Assembly (NCBI GenBank): GCA_002733715.2
Contig: NVWQ02000053.1
Coordinates: forward strand, 124,001 to 188,000
Length of the DNA stretch: 64,000 nt
Direction: 5' to 3'
DNA from: Methylophaga sp.
GTDB taxonomy: Bacteria; Pseudomonadota; Gammaproteobacteria; Nitrosococcales; Methylophagaceae
In this document: piece after piece, positions 23,856 through 32,012 of the stretch
Position numbering within the stretch: position 1 is the stretch's first letter
Layout: each line of letters starts with the position of its first letter
The notes under the pieces: model-generated
The model's database searches: none
What the model was told of the DNA's origin: nothing
Seen by the model: only the letters and a program-made list of their open reading frames with translations
Program-made: the position numbers and the translations under genes

Positions 23856-24719
23856 TTATAATCTTGCAGCTTCAAAGGTATTACAGCTTTCTACGGTTCC
23901 TTGGCTGAAACCTGTTTTGAACCAGCGAACACGCTGCTGTGATGTACCGTGAGTGAATGATTCAGGTGTGGCATAACCTCGGGCTTGTTTTTGTAAGCGA
24001 TCATCGCCAATGGCGCTGGCGGCGGTGAGTGCTTCCTCGATATCACCTTGCTCTAATACTTGTTTTGCGCGCTCAGTGTGGTGTGCCCATACACCTGAGA
24101 AACAATCAGCTTGCAACTCCAGCATGACGGATAATTGGTTGCCTTTTTCTTTACTCATTCTCTGCTGTGCTTGATGCACTTGGCCTGAGGTACCGAGAAG
24201 ATTTTGCACATGGTGACCCACTTCGTGTGCGATAACGTAAGCCTGGGCAAAGTCGCCGGGGGCATTGTGTCGACTTTTCAGTTGTTGATAAAAGCCGAGA
24301 TCGATATAGACTTTATTGTCACCAGGGCAGTAAAAAGGCCCCATAGATGCTTGAGCATTGCCACAGCCAGAGCGAACGGCATCGGTAAAGAGCACTAATT
24401 TGGGTTCTTGATAACGTTTACCCATTTGTTGGAAAAGGGGATTCCATACATCTTCAGTATCAGCTAGCACTACACTGGTAAATTGAGCAAGTTGTTGCTC
24501 AACTGCACTAGGCTGATAATTGGGATCAGTTTGCGTAGTATTTTGGGATGAGCCGCCGCCTAAAAGACTCATCACTAATTGTGGGTCAACACCAAAATAC
24601 ATGGCTGCCAGTGCGATTGCAATTACACCAATTCCACCTGTTGCACCTCGTCGTCTAGTTGTACGTTGGCTACGTCTATCTTCAATATTTCGACTGGCTC
24701 GTCGATTGCGCCATTTCAT
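23856..24719 (-). CDS. ypfJ: YpfJ-type neutral zinc metallopeptidase
   Basis: A 287-residue protein with the family N terminus (MKWRNRRASRNIEDRR, then one membrane segment GGIGVIAIALAAMYFG). The zinc motif is AYVIAHEVGHHVQNLLG near 160-176, followed by the expected ELQADCFSGVWAHH and the C-terminal SFTHGTSQQRVRWFKTGF. It matches the putative neutral zinc metallopeptidase family; substrates are unknown. Catalytic residues are intact. It is upstream of chaA in a probable two-gene operon. Confidence 0.93.
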   Translation of the reverse strand: MKWRNRRASRNIEDRRSQRTTRRRGATGGIGVIAIALAAMYFGVDPQLVMSLLGGGSSQNTTQTDPNYQPSAVEQQLAQFTSVVLADTEDVWNPLFQQMGKRYQEPKLVLFTDAVRSGCGNAQASMGPFYCPGDNKVYIDLGFYQQLKSRHNAPGDFAQAYVIAHEVGHHVQNLLGTSGQVHQAQQRMSKEKGNQLSVMLELQADCFSGVWAHHTERAKQVLEQGDIEEALTAASAIGDDRLQKQARGYATPESFTHGTSQQRVRWFKTGFSQGTVESCNTFEAARL

Positions 24720-24779
24720 ACTATATCCTTTTATGCTAGTGACATTTGCCTGATAAGTATCACATAAAACCCAGTTATA

Positions 24780-25331
24780 TTACAAAAAGTCTTCAAAAAA
24801 CCAAGCAGAAAAAGCGTGTCTTCCAGTAACGCCTGCTTTTTTGTAAATTTCAGAGGCTTGTTGTCTTACTGTCTTTTCCTTGGTGTCTCTAATGGCGGCA
24901 ATTTCTATAAATGTCAGCCCTTTTAATAACAATAGAGCGATCTCTTGTTGGCTATGGCTGAGATGCCAGTCATCAAATTGTTGGTGAATAACATCACTGT
25001 ATTTTTTACGTGCATTTTGGATAATGGACTGTGTTTTTTCGAGAGAATGGTCTTTTGATTGGAGTTCTTGCCTTAATATTTCAAGATTACGTTTCTGTTG
25101 TTTGAGATTGATAATTAAGTACGCGATTAAACCGAACGCCATAATTATCACAATGACTTCTTCAATAAGATGCCAAAGCGGCTCTTTTTCTGCAAAATCA
25201 TTCACTAGATCCATTGTGTTAGATGCCATCACTAGTAACAAAACAACAATGGTAAAAATTATTTTTAGGCTGGGCACGATGATTCCTTTTAGGGGCTTCA
25301 AAACATGGGACAAATGTTCTATAAACTGCAT
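24780..25331 (-). CDS. Membrane-anchored LuxR-type HTH regulator
   Basis: A 183-residue protein with two hydrophobic segments (about 22-40 and 58-75), a short coiled coil (KQQKRNLEILRQELQSKDHSLE), and a C-terminal LuxR/GerE-like helix-turn-helix: SHSQQEIALLLLKGLTFIEIAAIRDTKEKTVRQQASEIYKKAG. It lacks a receiver or other recognisable sensor domain, so signals probably act through the membrane segments or a partner. It is divergent from the heavy-metal efflux operon, and the gap contains two palindromes, so it is a natural candidate regulator of that operon. Confidence 0.75.
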   Translation of the reverse strand: MQFIEHLSHVLKPLKGIIVPSLKIIFTIVVLLLVMASNTMDLVNDFAEKEPLWHLIEEVIVIIMAFGLIAYLIINLKQQKRNLEILRQELQSKDHSLEKTQSIIQNARKKYSDVIHQQFDDWHLSHSQQEIALLLLKGLTFIEIAAIRDTKEKTVRQQASEIYKKAGVTGRHAFSAWFFEDFL

Positions 25332-25346
25332 TATAGGACAGATAAC

Positions 25347-25376
25347 CGATAGTATCTATCGATAAGACGTCTTATC
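25347..25376. promoter_or_regulatory. Overlapping palindromes between the LuxR-type regulator and the efflux operon
   Basis: CGATAG-TAT-CTATCG at 25347-25361 abuts the perfect 16-base palindrome GATAAGACGTCTTATC at 25361-25376, sharing one base. They lie 16 bases before the minus-strand regulator start and about 77 bases before the plus-strand efflux operon start. Position and symmetry suggest operator sites for a dimeric regulator. Confidence 0.5.
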
Positions 25377-25452
25377 ATTTGAACATAACTAAATAAAGCT
25401 TTAGATGTTTTATTTGGTTTGAGAGTAAATGACTTTTATTGGGAGTGATGTT

Positions 25453-26076
25453 ATGAAAGATCAACAATTAGAATCAAAAAAAGTATGGGATAGGGCCGTT
25501 CGGTTATTTCATTGGTCGTTAGTGATTGCTTTTGTAGTGGCTTATATTACAGGTGAAGATGAGAGTCTTGTCCATAGCTATTCGGGTTATTTTATTCTAG
25601 GCTTACTGGTGTTTCGCATTATATGGGGTTTTGTTGGTTGCAAATATGCCCGTTTTAGCGACTTTATTTTTAGCCCTAAAGAAACTATTAACTATACAAA
25701 AAGTATGATGTCGGGAGCGCCAAAGCACTACTGGGGTCACAATCCATTAGGCGCACTGATGGTGTTTGCTTTATTGATAACATTGGTATTAACAACGGTA
25801 TCTGGCTTGAAAGTGTATGGTATTGAAGGATATGGTCCGTTAGCAGAAGTAAATTCGAGTTATTTTATCAGCAATGCCAATGCCTCTGGTCATATGGAAC
25901 AAGAAGGTGAAGACAGTGAAGAGGAAGAATTTTGGGAAGAAATACACGAATTCTTTGCGAATCTAATGTTAGTGCTTATTGCATTACATATTGTCGGGGT
26001 TGTCGTGTCTAGCAAGCTACATAAGGAAAACCTAGCTAAATCAATGGTTACAGGCTATAAAAGCCACAAAGAATAG
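25453..26076 (+). CDS. Cytochrome b561-family membrane protein
   Basis: About 207 residues from ATG 25453, preferred over ATG 25429 because GGGAG at 25441-25445 is well placed. It has four membrane segments. WDRAVRLFHWSLVIAFV carries the first heme-ligand histidine. GHNPLGALMVFALLI and LIALHIVGVVVSSKLHKENL carry others. An acidic insert (GEDSEEEEFWEEIHEF) precedes the last segment. The family includes Ni/Fe-hydrogenase-type cytochrome b subunits that pass electrons across the inner membrane. It heads the metal efflux operon, starting 34 bases before the adaptor gene, so a redox step linked to metal export is possible. Confidence 0.85.
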   Translation: MKDQQLESKKVWDRAVRLFHWSLVIAFVVAYITGEDESLVHSYSGYFILGLLVFRIIWGFVGCKYARFSDFIFSPKETINYTKSMMSGAPKHYWGHNPLGALMVFALLITLVLTTVSGLKVYGIEGYGPLAEVNSSYFISNANASGHMEQEGEDSEEEEFWEEIHEFFANLMLVLIALHIVGVVVSSKLHKENLAKSMVTGYKSHKE

Positions 26077-26110
26077 ATTATTTTTAATTATTAAAAAAGA
26101 GATTGAATTA

Positions 26111-27196
26111 ATGAAGCATATTACATACTTATTTTTGCTGGGATTTTCATTGCCATGCTTTGCAGATAATGTCGTTGTTATTAATGCCGATGAGATTGCT
26201 AATGTGGGCATTGAAGTCGGACAGTTAAAGGCTGTGAATGAAGCAATGAGTAAAAAATTGCCGGCAAAAGTAAGTATTCCAAATAAATCTCAACGTGTGG
26301 TCAGTGCGCCGCAAGATGGTGTGATTGAACTTATGCTGGTCGCTGAAGGCGATCGTGTTATTACGGGACAAGAACTAGCACAAATGAATAGTCCTCAATT
26401 ATTAGCTAGTCAAAACAATTATCTACAAGCGCTCAGCGCACTGGCCCAGTCAAAACGGGAAATGCTAAGGGATAAAAGTCTTTTTGAAGATCAAATTATT
26501 GCAGAACGACGTTATCGACAGTCTCAAACTCGGTATCAGCAAAGTAAAACCGAAGTAGCGATGTACCGTAAGGCTCTAGAGCTGGCGGGCATGAAAGAGG
26601 CGGACATCACCAAGCTTAATAAGACGCGATCTTTAACGAGTTATTTGACAGTTTCAGCATCATCTTCTGGTGTGGTGATGAAGCAGTTTGCTACAGTTGG
26701 ACAACGCTTAACTGCGGCCGATCCCTTATATAAGATCGCTCAATTATCACCACTATGGCTAGAAATTCATGTACCACTAAAAATTGCGAATCACGTTCAG
26801 ATTGATGAACGGGTGACGATTTGTGATAAAGGTATAGAGGGACATGTTATTGCTATAGGGCGTGAAGTTCACGAAGCAGATCAAGGTGTGTTAGTACGAG
26901 CCGAAGTGAGCCAGAAAACGGAGCAGCTCACTCCTGGTGAGTTTGTGGAAGTATGTTTTATTAAACAACAAGATGGAGTGCAATTCATTGTGCCGCGATC
27001 GGCCATTTTTCGCTTTGAAGGTAAGCCTGCTATCTTTGTAGAAACGAATCAGGGCTTTGTTTATCAACCGATTGAAATTATAACGGATAATGGCGAGCAA
27101 TTAATTATTAAAGGTGATTTATCTGAGGATCAAAATATAGTGATTGTGGGTACGGCAACGCTTAAAGCCGCATGGTTAGGTATGGGTGGAGAATAA
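26111..27196 (+). CDS. Periplasmic adaptor of a heavy-metal RND efflux system (CusB/CzcB-like)
   Basis: A 361-residue membrane-fusion protein. The signal peptide ends at about residue 19 (PCFADN). SAPQDGVIELMLVAEGDRVITGQELAQMNSPQLL is the lipoyl half-motif. A helical hairpin spans about 95-165, and LTVSASSSGVVMKQFATVGQRLTAADPLYKIAQLSPLWLEIHVP is the second lipoyl half plus beta barrel. It links the inner-membrane pump to the outer-membrane channel. No Met-rich N-terminal copper-binding stretch like that of CusB is obvious. Second gene of the efflux operon. Confidence 0.9.
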   Translation: MKHITYLFLLGFSLPCFADNVVVINADEIANVGIEVGQLKAVNEAMSKKLPAKVSIPNKSQRVVSAPQDGVIELMLVAEGDRVITGQELAQMNSPQLLASQNNYLQALSALAQSKREMLRDKSLFEDQIIAERRYRQSQTRYQQSKTEVAMYRKALELAGMKEADITKLNKTRSLTSYLTVSASSSGVVMKQFATVGQRLTAADPLYKIAQLSPLWLEIHVPLKIANHVQIDERVTICDKGIEGHVIAIGREVHEADQGVLVRAEVSQKTEQLTPGEFVEVCFIKQQDGVQFIVPRSAIFRFEGKPAIFVETNQGFVYQPIEIITDNGEQLIIKGDLSEDQNIVIVGTATLKAAWLGMGGE

Positions 27197-27233
27197 GTAA
27201 AAATGATGACATTATTCAATTTAAGGATTAAAT

Positions 27234-30200
27234 ATGCTTGCTAAACTTATCCAGTTTTCTCTAACACAACGCTTATTGATGTTGCTTGCCATTCTGGTTT
27301 TAATGGGGGCGGGTTGGAAAGCGTTTAATGAAACGCCGATTGATGCATTCCCAGATGTATCGACAACACAGGTAAAGCTTATTCTTAAAGCATCAGGTAT
27401 GACACCTGAAGAAGTGGAAGTACGCATTACCGCCCCCATCGAGATTGAAATGCTGGGCATTCCAAAACAACGGATGTTACGCTCGGTTGTAAAATATGGT
27501 TTAACAGATATTACTGTTGATTTTGAAGAAGGCACTGATATCTATTGGGCTCGTCAACAAGTATCAGAACGCTTAGCAGGTATTCGGGATATGCTACCTA
27601 CCGGTGTTACGGGTGGTTTAGCCCCCATGACAACACCACTAGGTGAAATGTTTATGTTCACCGTTGAAAGTGACACGATGAGCCTAATTGAACGCCGACA
27701 ATTGCTTGACTGGGTTCTTCGACCCGCATTACGCAGTGTATCTGGTGTGGCAGATGTGAACTCTTTAGGGGGGCGAGCAAAAACCTTTCAGGTCACCCCA
27801 AATCTGGCCAAACTACATTCTAGGAGTATCAGCCTTGATGAGTTAAAAACGGCACTTGAATCCAACAATCGCAATGATGGTTCTGGTCGTCTTAATGATG
27901 GCGAAGAAGTACTATTGGTACGTGCGGAAGGGAGTATTCAAGAGCTAGATGATTTGCGATCCATAGTGGTGAAATCAGATTTAACTGAACCTGTTTTATT
28001 GGGTGATGTTGCTGATGTGAGCGTAGGGAGTTTGACACGATATGGTGCCGTTACCAAAGATGGTAAGGGCGAAGCTGTTCAAGGGTTGGTGCTTGGGCTA
28101 CGTGGTGCTAATGCACGCAATGTTGTACGAGATATTGAAAAAACACTAGCAGATATTTCTAAAAGCTTGCCAGATGATGTCACGATTAATGTGTTTTATA
28201 ACCGAGGCGATCTGGTGTCAAAGGCTATTGGTACAGTGAGCAAAGCCCTAGCTGAAGCAATAGTGCTGGTGCTGATTTTATTATTGTTATTTTTAGGGGA
28301 TTTGCGTGCAGCAACAACGGTTGCTTTAGTACTGCCATTATCTGCCATGATTACCTTTATCCTGATGAAGCAATTTGGTCTGTCGGCAAACTTAATGAGC
28401 TTGGGTGGTTTGACTATTGCCATTGGTATGTTGGTTGATGCCTCTGTGGTCGTAGTCGAAAATATTGTTTCGCAACTAGCGGATAAAGAAAAGGTAAAAT
28501 TACTGCCACGGTTGCATCTTATTTATCGTGCGGTTAAAAGTGTTTCGGTTCCGGTTACGTCAGGTATCGCCGTGATTATTATTGTCTTTTTACCTTTATT
28601 AACACTGCAAGGATTAGAAGGTAAATTGTTTATCCCTGTTGCTTTAACCATCGTTTTTGCTTTAAGTGGATCATTGATATTGTCGTTAACTGTCATTCCT
28701 GTATTAGCCTCTTATCTATTGAAAAATGTATCACACGAGGAACCTTGGTTGCCTAGGACGTTGAAAAAACTGTATTCGCCCGTCTTAAATTGGTCATTGG
28801 CGCATGGTCGAATTGTTATTTTATTCGCTGTTTTATCATTATTTTCGGCAGGTTACTTGTATACGCAAGTGGGGAAAAGTTTTATGCCGACTATGGATGA
28901 AGGTGATTTAATTGTGCAGTTAGAAAAATTACCCTCTATTACACTAGAACGGTCTATAGATATAGATTTACGTGTTGAGAGAGCCATTTTAGAGAACGTG
29001 TTTGAAGTCAGTAATATTGTCGCGCGTACAGGAGCCGATGAGCTGGGTTTGGATCCAATGGGCTTAAATGAAACCGACATGTTTTTGGTGCTAAAACCAA
29101 AAGAACAATGGCAGGTAGCATCTAAAGAGCACATTAAAGAAAAAATTCGAGGTGTGTTATCACAATTTCCGGGTATTGCGTTTGGTTTTACCCAACCTAT
29201 TGAAATGCGTGTTTCGGAAATGCTTACCGGTGTTCGGGGGGACTTAGCTATCAAGGTCTTTGGTGATGATGGCACGGCACTTAATAAATTGGCTACTCAT
29301 ATCGTTGAGTTGGTATCTACAATTGACGGTGCAGAAGATGTCATCACAGCGCAAACGGAAGGTGCACAATATTACCGAGTAGCCGTTGATAGGTTAGCCG
29401 CTGGGCGGGTAGGTTTAACTGTAGAATCCATTATGCCGCAACTTCGTATGCTTATTGAGGGTTCTGAGGTAGGTACAATATATCAAGGCGCTAGGCGTAC
29501 ACCATTAATTATTAAAGGAGAGGAAGCATTACGCTTGTCGCCCGCTAAATTTGCAAACATTAGACTCACCTTACCAAATGGAGAAAAGGTTCCGTTATCA
29601 CAGATAGCAGAATTACAACGAATTGAAGGTCCTGTATCGATTAAACGTGAAATGGGCAAGCGAATGTCTGTTGTGGTCGCCAATGTCGGTGGTCGTGATT
29701 TAGTCAGTTTTGTGGAAGAAGCCAAACAAATCGTAGCAGATAATATTGACTTGCCGGTGGGTTATTCTATCGCTTGGGGCGGACAATTTGAAAACCAACA
29801 GCGGGCGGCTCGAACATTAGCAATAGTAGTTCCTGTAGCATTGTTATTGATATTTCTATTGTTGTTTTCAACCTTTCAATCAGTTAGACAAGCACTCTTG
29901 GTATTAAGTAATGTGCCTTTTGCAATGGTCGGTGGAATTGTTGCTTTATGGTTGACTGGGGAGTATTTGTCCGTGCCTGCATCTGTCGGCTTTATTGCTT
30001 TATTAGGTATAGCCGTGCTTAACGGTATTGTCATGGTCAGTTATTTTAATGACTTAAATGCATTAGGAATGAAAATAGAAGAAGTCGTTCGAGAAGGTGC
30101 TATGCGACGGTTAAGACCCGTTCTAATGACGGCAACAATTGCTGCATTTGGCCTGGTTCCTTTGTTGTTTGCCACTGGACCAGGCTCAGAGATTCAGAGG

Positions 30201-30320
30201 CCTTTAGCGGTTGTTGTGATCGGCGGTTTATTTAGTGCAACCGTCCTTACTTTAATATTACTACCGTTGCTGTTTAGACGCTTTGGCATTGTAACTACCA
30301 GAACGGAGAAAGTAACATGA
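27234..30320 (+). CDS. CzcA/CusA-type heavy-metal RND pump
   Basis: A 1028-residue RND transporter with the usual 12 membrane segments and two large periplasmic loops. Family motifs include ETPIDAFPDVSTTQVKLI near the N terminus, GLTIAIGMLVDASVVVVENI in membrane segment 4, VGKSFMPTMDEGDLIVQLEKLPS, and MTATIAAFGLVPLLFATGPGSE near the end. Members export Cu, Zn, Co or Cd driven by protons. The acidic residue in the segment-4 motif is present. Metal specificity is not clear from motifs alone. Its stop overlaps the DUF3240 gene by 4 bases. Confidence 0.93.
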   Translation: MLAKLIQFSLTQRLLMLLAILVLMGAGWKAFNETPIDAFPDVSTTQVKLILKASGMTPEEVEVRITAPIEIEMLGIPKQRMLRSVVKYGLTDITVDFEEGTDIYWARQQVSERLAGIRDMLPTGVTGGLAPMTTPLGEMFMFTVESDTMSLIERRQLLDWVLRPALRSVSGVADVNSLGGRAKTFQVTPNLAKLHSRSISLDELKTALESNNRNDGSGRLNDGEEVLLVRAEGSIQELDDLRSIVVKSDLTEPVLLGDVADVSVGSLTRYGAVTKDGKGEAVQGLVLGLRGANARNVVRDIEKTLADISKSLPDDVTINVFYNRGDLVSKAIGTVSKALAEAIVLVLILLLLFLGDLRAATTVALVLPLSAMITFILMKQFGLSANLMSLGGLTIAIGMLVDASVVVVENIVSQLADKEKVKLLPRLHLIYRAVKSVSVPVTSGIAVIIIVFLPLLTLQGLEGKLFIPVALTIVFALSGSLILSLTVIPVLASYLLKNVSHEEPWLPRTLKKLYSPVLNWSLAHGRIVILFAVLSLFSAGYLYTQVGKSFMPTMDEGDLIVQLEKLPSITLERSIDIDLRVERAILENVFEVSNIVARTGADELGLDPMGLNETDMFLVLKPKEQWQVASKEHIKEKIRGVLSQFPGIAFGFTQPIEMRVSEMLTGVRGDLAIKVFGDDGTALNKLATHIVELVSTIDGAEDVITAQTEGAQYYRVAVDRLAAGRVGLTVESIMPQLRMLIEGSEVGTIYQGARRTPLIIKGEEALRLSPAKFANIRLTLPNGEKVPLSQIAELQRIEGPVSIKREMGKRMSVVVANVGGRDLVSFVEEAKQIVADNIDLPVGYSIAWGGQFENQQRAARTLAIVVPVALLLIFLLLFSTFQSVRQALLVLSNVPFAMVGGIVALWLTGEYLSVPASVGFIALLGIAVLNGIVMVSYFNDLNALGMKIEEVVREGAMRRLRPVLMTATIAAFGLVPLLFATGPGSEIQRPLAVVVIGGLFSATVLTLILLPLLFRRFGIVTTRTEKVT

Positions 30321-30607
30321 TGTTATTAACCATTATTGCCCCCCCTAAAATGGAAGAACCTTTGGTCGACTGGTTGCTGATGCAACCAGACATTAAGGGA
30401 TTTACATCTCAAGTGGCTTACGGGCACGGTAGTGGTCATGAAATGAGCTTGGCTGAACAGGTAAGTGGCCGCAGACGCCAAGTGACGTTTTGGATTGAGC
30501 TAGAGAAAATAAAAGCGGAATCTATCCTAGTCGATCTTAAGCAAGTTTTTTTAGGTACAGGGTTACACTATTGGTTATTACCCTTATCTGAAAGTGGTAG
30601 CGTTTGA
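30317..30607 (+). CDS. DUF3240 protein of the metal efflux operon
   Basis: A 96-residue protein: MLLTIIAPPKMEEPLVDWLLMQ, then FTSQVAYGHGSGHEMSLAEQVSGRRRQVTFWIELEK. This is the small PII-like DUF3240 family commonly found beside CzcCBA/CusCBA genes. His and other polar residues in the T-loop-like segment (YGHGSGHEM) could bind metal or nucleotide. ATGA overlap with the pump gene implies coupled translation. A sensor or modulator of the pump is the likely role. Confidence 0.85.
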   Translation: MMLLTIIAPPKMEEPLVDWLLMQPDIKGFTSQVAYGHGSGHEMSLAEQVSGRRRQVTFWIELEKIKAESILVDLKQVFLGTGLHYWLLPLSESGSV

Positions 30608-30655
30608 TTGATCGAAATTAAATGTATTGTGGTATGTTATAGAGAAATCAAATTT

Positions 30656-31948
30656 ATGAATAAGAGTTTATCCATTATTATGTCATTTAGAAATAAAATA
30701 GCGTTATTATTGTTGGCTACAGGAGCAGTATTTTCCTCTGTAGTAACAGCTGAACTTGTACCGTTAGAATATTCACCGGATGTAACATTATCGTCACTGA
30801 CTGAATACGTCTATGAGCATCACCCAAAGCGTCATAATGAATTAGCGCGACAGCAACAAGCAAATGCAAATACAGCATTAGCAGAATCGACATTTGCGGG
30901 CGCAAAGACTGTTAATTTACGGCATCAAAATGATTTTGTAGGCAGTAGTGATGGTTTGCAAGAGTGGGAAGCAAGTGTTGATGTACCATTATGGCTATCG
31001 GGTCAAAAACAAACACAATTGCAACTGTCAGATAAACTATTGGCTGAATTACCCGCATATCAACAACAAATACGATTAGAGGCATCGCAAATAGTACGTG
31101 AACTTATTTGGCATATTATCAGAACGAATAATGCTACCCAACAAGCTTACCAAGTTTGGCAAACGGCAAAAAAACTTGAGCGTGATGTCATTGCTCGTGT
31201 AAAAGCAGGTGAGCTGGCGGGTACAGAACAACTATTGGCTAACACTAATGTGATAGAAATGCATAGCCAATATGTTTTGGCTCAGGCTGAACTGGAACAT
31301 GCATTGACCAGCTATCGTCGTTATACAGGCGAACAAACATTGCCTAAAGAATTCGAAGAATCGTTAACGATAAATGTTGCAACAAACGAACAGCATCATT
31401 CAACGACCGAGGTTATGCCAGGACATCCATCATTAAAGATGTGGGATCAAAGAATTGATACCTTGCGAGCGAAACAAGAAATTGCACATTTTGACCGCGC
31501 TGTAAACCCAGTTGTATCTGTAGGTGTGAGGAGTGAGCGTGGTGATCGAACAGAAAAGTTTAATAATAGTATTGGTGTAGGCATTAGTTTAGCCTTCGAT
31601 GATACGGTATATCGTAAGCCAGCAGTAGCTGATGCGGCAAGAGAGTTGGCTAATGCTGAAATGGCACGGTTACAATTAGAACGTGACCTTAATATTACCG
31701 TATTTACACAGTTACATGATCTTGAAACTAAGCGACAACAGCTTAAATTGGTGATAGAACAAGACACGACAACAAAACAATATCTAGCACTTCAACAACG
31801 TGCCTTCGATTTAGGCGAGATTGACTTGGTCAGTTTGCTTCGCACTCAAGCGCTTGCTAATGAATCACATAACCGAAAATTAGCAATTGAAATTGAAATT
31901 AAATATTTAATCGCAACAGTCAATCAAGCAATAGGTGTGGCACTGTAG
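30656..31948 (+). CDS. TolC-family outer-membrane channel of the metal efflux system
   Basis: About 430 residues from ATG 30656; an upstream TTG would only add residues before the signal peptide. The signal peptide is RNKIALLLLATGAVFSSVVTA, preceded by a short basic leader. The rest is long helical segments typical of the TolC/CzcC family (LIWHIIRTNNATQQAYQVWQTAKKLERDV and a second copy near the C terminus with LQQRAFDLGEIDLVSLLRTQALANES). It completes the trans-envelope efflux complex with the adaptor and pump upstream. Confidence 0.87.
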   Translation: MNKSLSIIMSFRNKIALLLLATGAVFSSVVTAELVPLEYSPDVTLSSLTEYVYEHHPKRHNELARQQQANANTALAESTFAGAKTVNLRHQNDFVGSSDGLQEWEASVDVPLWLSGQKQTQLQLSDKLLAELPAYQQQIRLEASQIVRELIWHIIRTNNATQQAYQVWQTAKKLERDVIARVKAGELAGTEQLLANTNVIEMHSQYVLAQAELEHALTSYRRYTGEQTLPKEFEESLTINVATNEQHHSTTEVMPGHPSLKMWDQRIDTLRAKQEIAHFDRAVNPVVSVGVRSERGDRTEKFNNSIGVGISLAFDDTVYRKPAVADAARELANAEMARLQLERDLNITVFTQLHDLETKRQQLKLVIEQDTTTKQYLALQQRAFDLGEIDLVSLLRTQALANESHNRKLAIEIEIKYLIATVNQAIGVAL

Positions 31949-32012
31949 CATGTAAAATAGTCTAAAACTGTTATGATGCCACGATGAATTAAAAGTTTAG
32001 AAGGCATTGGCT

